64,000 nucleotides of DNA. It comes from Blastomussa wellsi. Taxonomy: Eukaryota; Cnidaria; Anthozoa; Scleractinia; Plerogyridae. The notes below the pieces were generated by a model. It was not told the DNA's origin and ran no database searches. It saw only the letters and a list, made by a program, of their open reading frames with translations. Of this stretch, positions 20,943 through 30,849 are shown in pieces. Location of the stretch: positions 12,858,397 to 12,922,396 of the forward strand of contig OX393566.1 of the NCBI GenBank assembly GCA_947652115.1, read 5' to 3'. The position numbers and the translations under genes are program-made. Positions within the stretch are counted from its first letter, which is position 1. Every line of letters starts with the position of its first letter.

Positions 20943-21822
20943 CACGGAATCTCTCTTTGACGAAAATACAAGGTCGCTGTCACGACACCGCCTTGGAATG
21001 GAATGGGACGACCTAGGTTGTCCCTTATATCCATTTCAATGTCACAAAACTGGTACTGACTGAGTCGGTAGAAAATCAGGTGAGGAATGATAACATTTGC
21101 ACAATCTGTTTGTCGGTGTTGACGCCATGCAAGATAAAGATCACTTTTGCCATTTAAGAGCCCACTTAGAACGCTTCCCTGACATTGCAGTGCACGTACA
21201 TGTTCTGGAAGGAGTACTTGGAATTGGTGCTCCACACGCTGGCTTGGCTGTGTTTGGCCATGGTGTGACTTTGCCTGATCTCCACTTCGGTGGGTTTCCC
21301 ATCCGTATCGCATTTGGAGATTTCCACAATGGGATGCTGCAACTCGGCATGAAAATAGAAGGGCACCGTCCACAAGTCAAAGTCCAAGTAACCCAGGACG
21401 CAGCCAACCAGGCAGGCAAATACACGGAGAATTCAGCACTGGGAAAGGTCCACACGTAAAACCCTCTTTCGTCCAAGGTGACTTTCAACCCACCCAATTC
21501 ATTCATTCTGGGGTGCCTGGGCTTCCATGGCTTGCATCCAGCCTTCCACCACATCTTGCACAGAGACATAGGTGTCTGCTTGCAAGAACATATGCACATG
21601 TGGGTGATCGTTGTCGTAGTGGACACAAAGACCCACTTGACGATTCAACATGTTGCACCAGGTGTGAGGCAGCAGCAGGTGAAAGAGTCCCACTTCCCAC
21701 GTTTCATCCATGGACCACACCTCGGGGAGACGCACTTGAAAGTGAGAGGGTGCATTGTCAAGAAACAGGTCCAGTTGAGCATTGCTTTCCAAGGTCACAT
21801 GTTGTCTGCCTTGAAATCGCAT
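20942..21822 (-). pseudogene. Penton-like minor capsid protein 2, element A
   Basis: Begins near MRFQGRQHVTLESNAQ (ATG 21822) and contains APSHFQVRLPEVW and ETWEVGLFHLLLPHTW. It ends with FYRLSQYQFCDIEMDIRDNL, GRPIPFQGGVVTATLYF. The opening WEVGL and the closing IRDNxGxPxPFxxG patterns are those of Polinton penton-type single jelly-roll proteins as I recall them. Frameshifts near 21499 and 21373 break it. It is a tandem paralogue of the gene immediately to its right. Confidence 0.65.
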
Positions 21823-21829
21823 TGTGGAC

Positions 21830-22980
21830 ATTAAAGGACCTTTGTGAAAGTACAGCAAGAGTCTGACCAGACCTGTGTAGAATGGGAAACCCAAGTTGTC
21901 ACTGTATCTTAAATAGACTCGGAACTAGTTCAGGTGCCGGGTAGGTGCAGCCAACGGTCTAAAATCCACATGTTGTGGGTGGTATTCACAGGTCTTGCCA
22001 TACATCTGACTCTGAGGGGACCACAGCCAATGTGTGTCACTGCCGTTTGCCCGTTATGCTCAGTCCTACAATGTCCACTTTGGCAAAGCAGTTGCTCAAA
22101 TCTGTGGGTGACTCCAGTGAGGGCAGTGTCATACTTTCTGCCTTTGTAAGGAGGTGGTTCCCCATCACTTCTGATCAAGACGCATGAAGCTGTCTGTTCC
22201 TACTTGCATCAACCACTGATTCGGTTGGCGTATCGCAGCACAGGAGCAGGGTCTTTGAGCCAGGATCCCACATCAAAGAGGACTCTTCGTCTAAACATGT
22301 AAATGAGTTGTTCGGTTTGAATGTTTAAAGAAATCCTCACTTCACCCAAAGAGTACTCTTGGTCTTCGATCCCTATGTGATGCCAGTCCAATCGAGTCAC
22401 CTCCATGGTGCCCCGTGTGTTGTTGCCCATGTTGACGTAGATGGTGTGGTGGGGTGCGATTCGGGTTCGTCCAGAGCCATTGGGATTCAGTTCCAGGAAT
22501 CCATGAATAATGCCAGCGACTCCCCCAGGTTGTACTGGCCTTGGGCCCATAGGTCGCACCAAATTGCAGCGAAAATAATCCAGTTTGGGATTGACGGTTT
22601 TTGTTGTTTGAGCAAGGTGAGTCCAGGTGTAGTTGCTGGTAGTGATGCTGGTAGTGATGCTTCCCGGGAAAGATGTACAATCCCAGTCGTTGAATTAAAT
22701 CTTGCAACATGCCTTTGACGTGTGTAAGCTGTTGGTGACGAGATAATTGAATGGATCGCAATAGAAAAGGATTCATGTTCGCGTGGCCCTCCTCGCAGTG
22801 AAAATCGGTGGGTGATTTGAGCACAGCATTGGCAAAGGAGTGTGTGTAATACATACTGAACAGAGCCACTTGCCAGTCTTGGGTCAAGGGAATCTCCAAT
22901 TCCTGTTGAAAGGTGGAGCGTACTGTCGTTGCACCATGTTCCAAGGGGTGCTTAGCTTGATCCCCTCTGTTCAAATACAT
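21830..22980 (-). pseudogene. Penton-like minor capsid protein 1, element A
   Basis: Starts MYLNRGDQAKHPLEHGA and includes FQQELEIPLTQDWQVALFSM, the same N-terminal pattern as the neighbour's WEVGL block. A middle segment carries NPNGSGRTRIAPHH and WHHIGIEDQEYSLGEVRISL. The tail has LGFPFYTGLVRLLLYFHKG, again matching the neighbour's closing pattern. Frameshifts near 22560 and 22209 and a stop near 21930 break it. In element B only the tail of this gene survives. Confidence 0.6.
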
Positions 22981-23019
22981 GATGAAATCGTTGTCGCATT
23001 CCCACAGTTTACTTATACT

Positions 23020-23620
23020 GTTTCAAGTCCTTGTGGGCAATCCACATCTTGTAATCGGGTGCCACTCCTTGCCTGGCCACATGCCATTGATTGGGTAACC
23101 CTTGCACCTTTTGCAATTGAGGTTCGTAGAAACAACCTTTGACTCTCTGTCCTTGCCAATCTTCTAACGCATACACCGTCTACCACTTGACACTTTCAAT
23201 TCACCACGGTGTACACGGCTTGTGACCACACACCCTTGGAACTCTTGGAGTCAAACATGCCTCGTCTGTTATCCTTTCCCAACAATTTGCTGGTTCGGAC
23301 AAAATCTCCTGGTCGAAACTTGTAAGGGTTCAAGGGGACTGTGGGTTTGTTCAGCTGTCGCCACACCACCTCGGCATTGTTGTCGTTCACGTCGATGTGT
23401 GCCATTCTAGTACTGGAATGGATGTGTTTGTTATACTTGTCCACCAGCTCGGGTTAGGCATCTTAATACTCGAGAGTATTGTGAGCCATCATGTACTTGT
23501 GTTCCTTGAGCGTGCAATTAAACTGTTTGGCTATCGAGGCTTTGGGTTCCCCTCATCTGGAATAATGATAGGCTCAATTTCCACCACTCTCTCGAGTCCG
23601 GTCTTCGCTCCTCCCTAAGG
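23020..23620 (-). pseudogene. Polinton integrase, C-terminal fragment, element A
   Basis: Seen: ELVDKYNKHIHSSTRMA, then PYKFRPGDFVRTSKLLGK, a WSQAVYTVVN strand, and after a frameshift LEDWQGQRVKGCFYEPQLQK. This is the end of the retroviral-type (rve) core followed by the SH3/chromo-like tail of Polinton integrases. The catalytic DDE part is absent. The only trace of integrase in either element. Confidence 0.75.
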
Positions 23621-23624
23621 AGAG

Positions 23625-23992
23625 ACAGCTGGATGCATGAGCGGCCATCCATGTCTGTGACGTATTTGAAAAAAAAAATTATTTTTCGCATTCTCAGATG
23701 TCATGGGTTGTGAAATAGGACTCGGAAATCAAGCCTAACTGTACACACGAGCCCAGACCAGCAACTTGTTCTAGCTTAACTTGTTCATTTCGATGTTGAC
23801 ATCAAAAATTTAAAGCACTTTGAAAAGCTCTGAGAAGGTACAAACGAATAATAGAAAAAATCTTTAATTTTCTCGACTTTAAAGCGCTCCAAAATACGAT
23901 CGCACACCAAACCAAATAACTGCTTCGCATTTGTCATTCTGAAAATCTGCTTTGAAGAAATAATTTATGCAGCCTTCGCTGCCTGCTCAATT
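23625..23992. other. Unassigned DNA between integrase and TTAA element
   Basis: About 370 bases with no counterpart recognised in element B and no gene. It may belong to a larger insertion that includes the TTAA-flanked element. Confidence 0.4.
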
Positions 23993-25528
23993 TAAGGTGG
24001 CTCGATAGTCAAGTAAATATATAGAAATCCAAAGATTTTGCATAAAACTTGAGGGGTGAGGGGTATTTTTAAAAGTTGTGTTTTCTGCAAGTGTTTTGAT
24101 TGAGGGACTGGGTCTGGCATGCATATTTAATGTCTGATGGCAGCAGGTCACGTGACATTGCTCGGCTCATTTGAGCTCACCTTCTGTTCGGCAGAATCTT
24201 GGGCAGAATCAATGTCATTTGGGGCAAAAATTGCCCCAAATTACATTGTTTTTGGGTCATTTGCTGGTGCTGGAGCTCATCATCAAGGGCTGAGATGGCT
24301 TAAACCTTGGCAATTCCAAAGAAATGTTTATTGGCACTGTGAATGTGACAAACTTCGACCAGCTGCTCGATTCCAGCTACTGGCAGTTTGTTGTTCATGG
24401 ACAAGGGGCCTCAGAGCAAATGAACCTTGTCTCACCAGGCTTCAAGTGGCAAATATGGAAGTTTCAATCAACGATGGAAGTGACTGGAAAAGATTTATTG
24501 CATTATTGAAGCCTGGTCAGAGACTTATTAAAAAAATATCAAATTGGTTGGAGGTAGGTGTTTCCCGCTCAAAGAACGTTCAAATTTCCCAGGATGCAAT
24601 GCGGTCAGATTCCTGCTGGTTGGCTTCTTGGTCGACGTTGCTTACAAAAAGGAGCTATTTAAGCTCTTGCTTGACCTTTTTGACCGAACCTTTCATTTGA
24701 GTCGGAAGCAGAAGAGTTGCTTTGTAATGTTTTCCCTGCGATTAAATGACTGAGTTGAAGAAAGATGTGTTTAGACTGTTTGCTTGTGAGGTAAGATTTG
24801 CATGAATTTTTTTCACTGTTTTGGAGCTGATGTGGTGTTTTGCTGCAATCTCCATTCTCTAACTTTCCTTAGAAAAAGTACAGTGCTGCCATCTATATTC
24901 CTCTGTTGTTTTACTGCAAAACAAATGCTTCTGCACTAGAATTTCTTACACAAATAATAAGACCTAGCTCAAGGATTTGTTTCTCAACCCTATGCAGTTT
25001 TGAATGTTCACACTTGCATGGAAAAGGTAAATGATAACACTTCTATTTTTCTATGCCTTCAACTTTTCTAGCTTTCCCTGGGCTCAGGCTGAAGGGCAAT
25101 AAACCTTTTATGCAATGACCTAGAATATTGCCTATCTGGTGAATTTTTCTTGCACAGCAGGCAAAACACTAATGCTGGTTATTGGCCAAAAATGCCTGAT
25201 TTTGTAAATTTCAACTTTTCAGATTTTTTTCTCTGCGAATAATCAACGCCAGCCGACCATTTTAGGTCATTGCATAGACCACTGTAAACTTAATCTGTAA
25301 AAAGTGATTCCTTGCCTGAGTGACTTAGTGTTTTTCCTCAGTTATCGTCACAAGAAAAGTACCCTCTGAGACATCATACCAAAGCCTGTACTGTTACCAT
25401 GGCAACAAGACACCCAAACATCATTGTGTTTGTCATCATTCATGGCAACTAGTGTCATGATGTTGATTTTGTCTAATTAAGTTGCATTTTCAAGTCAAAG
25501 GTCTTTTTGGCTATCGAGCCACCTTAAG
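23993..25528. mobile_element. 1.5-kb non-autonomous element with TTAA ends
   Basis: Ends are TTAAGGTGGCTCGATAG and CTATCGAGCCACCTTAA, perfect inverses. TTAA on both sides fits the target duplication of piggyBac or Kolobok. An inner hairpin is formed by GCAATGACCTA and TAGGTCATTGC near 25116 and 25263. The 187-codon open frame at 24137-24700 shows no transposase motif. Inserted between the polymerase B and integrase remnants of element A. Confidence 0.8.
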
Positions 25529-25639
25529 CAAGCGACCTCCTGATTGGCGGAAATCAACAATGGCAATCTCGTACGTCCATACGTGCATTTGGGGAGGATG
25601 CGTTCGCATGCATGCGTTCGTTTATTCGCTACCACCAGT

Positions 25640-28600
25640 TTAGGGTCTTGCATTTAGACTAAATCGGCTTGCCTGGTATGATCGAGGGAGGGTCCCACCA
25701 TGGTCTTGCTGTGGGGAAAGTGTTTGTATCGTGGTTGATGTAAAGTAAAGGCGGGTTCCCCTTGTAAATACGTTTGGGCCAGACGTCAAGATATGCCCAA
25801 GGATTTGGCAGTGCTCAAAGGCATAGGGGCTGTCTATGTCCAAGCACAGGGCATTCTATTTATTAGCTTTTCTTACAATAGGTTTGCAACATCTCAGGTT
25901 TCAATGGCATGATATGTCTTCTCGAGGTAACATCTTTGATGGAATCACAATGTTTTCTTCTTATGCAGTATCAGTGTCAATTACCTTATCCTGGATCGTG
26001 TTGGACTGGTAACAAAAACATATTACTCTTTAAGGGATTCCATAAGCAAACTAGTTGTCCCCCAACCACGAACAAACTATCTGAAAAATACTTTTAGTTA
26101 TAGTGGTGCAACTCTCTGGAACAGCCTGCCCTGTCAGCTCAGGTTGTCAGAATCCCTCAATGAATTTAAGTCATTACTAAAACTTAACTATGCAAATAAT
26201 TAAAATGTGGGACACGGCATTCATGGAAAACAGGTTTTATATATTTAGATTAACATATTTTTGAAATAGTATAGTATTTAGTATTTAATTAGTTTTAAAC
26301 TGAGGTATTTTTACTGTGGATAAATAAATAAATAAGGTTGCCTGTGTGAATCACACACAAAGTCCCAAAACTACCAAAACAGTCTATACTACTGCACTGG
26401 ATGGCATGGTGAACTCTTGTCACTTCCAATCTTCCCTCAGGTAAAACTTGAGTAGGGGTGTGGCCTGGAGAATTTTCCCGCCCCTGTAAGACCCTGTGAA
26501 GTCTCCCCAGACACGCCAAAAGCAGCCCATGAATTCATAGGGGGTATAGGAAGATGCATCATAACCATCCACTGGGACTTGTCTGTCTCAGAGGCGGTTT
26601 TCTGTGTTGTTCAGTCGTGTTTGTAAGTTGGGGATGCCATGACCGACCCAGGTCAGCCATTCATCGCCTGTATGCCGCAGAAACTTGGGCTCTAGCATGG
26701 TAGACTCTTGGGAAGGGTACTGCCAAAGGGTGTAGAGGCCCACTGGCATGGGTTGGCAGAGGGCCCAGAGATACAGTCCATTGGCCAGGAAAACTTGAAC
26801 TGACCGGTCTTCAGGACCAGATAGGCCAGATTTTCTTGATGGTGAGTTGGATGCCCTGGCAGTTAACCAAATAGGGGATCAGCACCTCCTTGAGGATGTT
26901 TAAATCATACCTGCTGCTGTTGAAGCCAATCACGGGTAGTTCACAGTACCTGGGCTTTGGTCTTTTGCTTTCTCTTGGGCACGTGTGTAGGTTCCTCTTT
27001 GTTCTCCTTTACTTCGGTTTCATCAAGTTCTTGGTTGATGCGTCAACAAAATGACCTGTCTTGCTTTTCTTCTTGATTGTTATCATGAATGAACTCTCTA
27101 TCCTCCTCTGTCCCTTCGTCTTCAGTTTCATCATCACTGTCATCATCAAACCCCACATGCTCATCAGCCTCCTCACATGCATGGGTGCTCGCTCACAACG
27201 GTTCTCAGCCCTTCCAAAATGGTGCTTTTCAAATCAGCATAGCATTCCTGCTCCAATTCATATGCTTTCTCTGCAACCTGGTTTAAGTTTGTAATAAAAT
27301 TGCTAACCACTATTTCAGCATCAGTGGGATCTGACACAACAAAACACTGGGGAGTTTGGAAGTCAGGCACATTGCTGGCCACAATGATGCTTTGCAACTT
27401 GTGTTCCACTGTCCATTCCAACTTGGGACTGTTCTCAGGTAGATCAGCGTCTTTTGAGAAGTAGACTCCAATATCAAACGTGGCTCAATGTTTTGAATAT
27501 TTGAGCTCCTCATCCATGGTGATGCCCTCGTCTTCAATCTTGTCAAAGATGATCTTGGTGAGATGATACACTCCTCCAGGATGAAATGGGCCTTTGCCTT
27601 GTATCCCCTTGCATATCTGTGCAGCTTGAAGGTTTTTTAAATGACTACTTGCATCGATTACGGACAACAGCGACTGTATTTTTTCAGATCCTTTATGTAA
27701 CTAAAGTGGTCATCGTACACGTTGAGGCATAACGCTTCCTGGCTCTCTTGTTTTGAGAGAATGGCAGCCAGACGGTGGGCCAGTTCCACTTTACCTTCTT
27801 CCTTCAAAGAATACACAAAGGTGTGTACACCAAAGAGTTTATCTAGCGTGTGAAAATCCCATAAATGAACTGCTGTGAAGCTCTCGGGATGTTCCATAGT
27901 AGTGAAGTAGACAGATGCCAATTCTTTGGTTTTCCTCTCTACGTTTTTTAACTCATAACGCAGGTGGTGGGCTAAGCAACAGAAAAAAAAACAAAGATTA
28001 TCTTCATAGGGTTTGCCAGTGTTATAATCTTTTTCCAAAGCATCTAAGCCATGATTCTCTACCACCCACTTGGGTAGATGTCCCTCCTCTCCACGTCCTA
28101 TCGGCCTGTCCATCATCTTGTAGACATGAAATGCAACATTGGTTATCATTACAACCTGCCACTTGCTGCTTGGCTTTTGCTGGCAGGTGTACTCTTCCCA
28201 ATCCAGTTCCTCCAAATGCTACAACACTTCCTGCAGATCATCCTCGTTCGTGACGATACGAGGCTTATCAAAGATGAATCCATTCTGGCTAGGATAGTAC
28301 CTCACCTCTCCATTTTCTACATGTTAAAGCAGGAAGCCAAAGGCCATATTGAGCTTGAATGCATTTCTTTGTTTACGGAAAATGGCACGCAGCATCATAG
28401 ACAAATCACTACCCTCCTCTTCAAGTCTACGGGTATAAACATCCTCAAGCTGGCCTCCATGTTGACGTGATCGGATCTGTTTCCAGTTATCCCTATAACA
28501 CTGCTGGTAGTCCTCAATGAGAGGGACAGGTGAGTGGATCGTCATCCAGTTTTTGCTTCTTGGGTGGTGGTGGTGCTTTTTCCTGTTCCAGTTGTTTCCT

Positions 28601-28695
28601 TTTCCTCCCAACTGGCACTTTTTTTCGTGTTGTCTCAAATTATTTTTTCTTGTTAACCCTTTAGCACATTCCTTACAGGTCCAAGGTTTTCTCAT
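25640..28695 (-). pseudogene. Polinton DNA polymerase B with zinc fingers and Cys-rich N-terminal domain, element A
   Basis: Reading leftward from 28695: a C2H2-type finger (WTCKECAKGLTRKNNLRQH), a block with QKPSSKWQVVMITNVAFHVY and GKPYEDNLCFFFCCLAHH, then SYIKDLKKYSRC. FHPGGVYHLTKIIFDKIEDE follows, then an acidic linker near 27080-27160 (DDDSDDETEDEG). Near 26881-26940 is an exonuclease-II-like motif (VIGFNSSRYDLNILK). VDGYDASSYTPYEFMGCFW follows near 26560. A LINE fragment (25865-26335) interrupts the gene, and the polymerase palm is not recognisable beyond it. Many frameshifts. Same lineage as the polymerase of element B. Confidence 0.75.
25865..26335 (+). mobile_element. 3' end of a CR1/L2-like LINE
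   Basis: Translates in fragments to LRDSISKLVVPQPRTNYLKN, then FSYSGATLWNSLPCQLRLSE and SLNEFKSLLKL with a stop, the typical C-terminus of CR1/L2/Jockey-type reverse transcriptase ORFs. It ends in an ATAAATAAATAA tail at about 26322-26335. It is 5' truncated and inserted head-on into polymerase B of element A. Confidence 0.75.
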
Positions 28696-28775
28696 GCATT
28701 TGTGTGCCAGCAGGGAGGGAGGAACGTAGTGGGCCCCTAGACCATTAATCGACTACTTGCACACAAAATTACTTA
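28696..28775. promoter_or_regulatory. Conserved stem-loop upstream of polymerase B, element A
   Basis: TTTGTGTGCCAG at the left pairs with CTTGCACACAAA at the right, enclosing GCAGGGAGGGAGGAACGTAG and GGCCCCTAGACCAT. The same structure, with changed stem bases, lies at about 56880-56972 in element B. Function unknown. Confidence 0.5.
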
Positions 28776-28821
28776 TTGAAAGTTTCTCTACGTTTTGATG
28801 TCTTCTTTTATTCTTGTTGAC

Positions 28822-29090
28822 CTAAAAATCAAGGATTTCACACAAAAAATTCAATATTTTTTCCTTGTCTTTATCCATCTTCATAAATCAAAAGATGGCA
28901 AACCGTCAATAAATCAAATTGATTGAATCTCAAATCTACAAGCCAAGGCACTCATCGATCATACACTGCCTGATGAGTGCTCGGAAAAAATTCAGGACTA
29001 AAAAATTTTCCTCACCTCTTCTTCCTCTTCAGCCCCTGAGGGCCAGCAAAACTGAAGTTATTTTTGCTTTGCAGTGCCTTTTATACACTT
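28822..29090 (-). promoter_or_regulatory. Promoter and 5' leader with predicted intron, element A
   Basis: On the - strand a TATAAAAGG box sits at about 29077-29086. About 70 bases downstream is a donor AGAG|GTGAGG (intron start 29015), and an acceptor TTTTTAG|GTCAAC ends the intron at 28822, giving about 194 bases. Element B has the same box and sites in the same order. Conservation between the two copies is the main support. Confidence 0.55.
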
Positions 29091-29359
29091 TTCACAGCCC
29101 AGAAGGACTGGGCTCCACGATATGGAATGAACCAATCCGATCAAAGGTCAATGTAATTCAAGGTGATGGGGATTTCCCCAACACATGCGGAGTCCTTGTG
29201 CCCATCCCTGTAGGAGTGAGAGTAAAATACCTTATGGGAGCCCCTTGTGCGTGATCTTGTGCACGCATTGAAGAACCTCGCAAGTTTTTCTTGGAATCCA
29301 TGCATGTCGTTCTTGGAAAAGTACAGTGAAACACAAATTTTGTTTTGGGTTGAAAAACA

Positions 29360-30340
29360 AAGCTTTTTTCCAGCTTAAAAGGTGAGTGACCTCGTGCAAG
29401 TTCACTTTTCTAAACCACATCATCTCACATCATTCACCAGTAGTGGTGAATAAAGTTCAGCAATAATAACACAAATTGTAAGAAGCATTGCTTTGATTTC
29501 TGTTTCATTCAATTTCACTTACCGGTACATTTATATGTTTGTACAGAATGATCTGGAACTTCCGGTGTTATGAAATGGGCTGACCTTATGTCAAAATATA
29601 ACATATAGCTTTTAGTCTGTGATCAAATACAAAGGGTTTTTCCCCGAAACCGGTAAGCACTGGTTTCATTTACGTCATTGCTTCGTTATAAAAAAGTTTT
29701 CTTGGCAGCGACATACAGCTAGCCTCAGCTTGACTAATTTGCATACATGCAAATTAACTGCATACCAAATTGACCCAGAAGAATCAAGACTTGAGCAAAA
29801 AAACTTTTTTAAAAGTTGGTGAAAAAATGGGGTAGATTTGGTATGCGGCTCATTTCCATGTATGCAAATTAGTTAACCCTGGGTCGCTTCATTTTATGCT
29901 GTTTGCGTTATGTAAATAACAAGGCAAAATATAACGCAAAACAATTTATCGAAATACCTGACTTTGCGGTCTAGTGAACCTGTTATCAATAAGAGCGGAT
30001 GGCAAGGGAATAATATTCCCTCCTGTGCTGGCATAAATAAACAGATCTGCATCAGAAAATTTTCCTATTGAACATTTGCTCCTGCTCTGGTATACACCGA
30101 GATGGCCGCCGCAAGATACTCAACAGAGGTTCTGGAAATGGTTTACGGGCAAATTACAAGGAGGCAAAACAGAAATCTGCCTCGACCATTGTAACCACAA
30201 CAGGTTGTAATATATGACGTGTTTGTATTAGCCTGAAATGTTTTGATGAATGGCTTCATGTTTGGAAAATGACAGTATCCAAAGAAAATGAAAACAATAA
30301 AGATCTGTTAGTGTTTGTAAGAAAAACAAAAACAAAGTTC
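29360..30340. other. MOCOS intron 3, unassigned, with one foldback repeat
   Basis: No gene recognised. Between about 29731 and 29877, CTAATTTGCATACATG and TGCATACCAAATTGACCC are mirrored by GATTTGGTATGCGG and CATGTATGCAAATTAG, forming a foldback of about 47-base arms. Confidence 0.6.
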
Positions 30341-30370
30341 ATTGATAATAATAATAATAATAATAATATT
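30341..30370. repeat. Short (AAT)n microsatellite
   Basis: About nine AAT/ATA units at the start of a stretch with no gene. Confidence 0.85.
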
Positions 30371-30849
30371 TATTGAGCTCATATAGAAGTATACATCGAT
30401 TTTAACTCTCTTGTTAAGGCATGCATTGAGTGTGGTTGAAAAAGAAATCAAAGAGTTATCAAACTTAAAAGTAAGTTTTGGGTTGTCAGCAGAGTTCCAA
30501 ACTAGAAAGGAACGGTGAAACAACATACATGGAACATTATGTTCTTGAAAAAAACCGCACATTTTCAACAGACAAGATGAGGATCAGATAAAACAAGAAT
30601 TTGATGGATTTACTGAAAGAACGAAAGGCAAAATAGAAGCCTGGTTGGAGAAGGGATCATGATGGGTTCTTGAAAAAATAATGGTTGTGTACGTAAATGT
30701 TGCACGTTATCAGCCACTGCGAGGGGGAAAAACAAGAAAACAATCATAAACGTACAAAACAGAGACAATGAATGTTTGAAGTGGGCGTTAAGAGCTGCTT
30801 TATTCCCAGCATCAAAAGACCCACAAAGACCGAGGCTGTGGGAGTGGGC

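Larger units (their letters stand above)
16600..29350 (-). mobile_element. Polinton/Maverick-like element A (decayed, genes leftward)
   Basis: Order along the - strand from the right: conserved promoter region, polymerase B, integrase C-terminus, two penton-like genes, pVI-like gene, major capsid, protease, packaging ATPase, basic core-like gene. This gene set and the common direction are diagnostic of Polintons. Homology to element B runs from about 16.6 to 29.35 kb but stops at about 16605 on the left, so the left end is lost. No terminal inverted repeat was found on the right. Later insertions are a TA-flanked MITE (16942-17543), a SINE (about 18691-18954), a TTAA-flanked element (23993-25528) and a LINE fragment (25865-26335). 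It lies in MOCOS intron 3. Confidence 0.85.

Noticed and set aside
21478..21866. Long + strand open frames opposite the penton-like gene of element A
   Set aside because: They are mirror frames of the capsid-type gene; the same happens at the homologous place in element B.
24137..24700. 187-codon + strand open frame inside the TTAA element
   Set aside because: No transposase or other motif, low-complexity composition, and no second exon; treated as chance.
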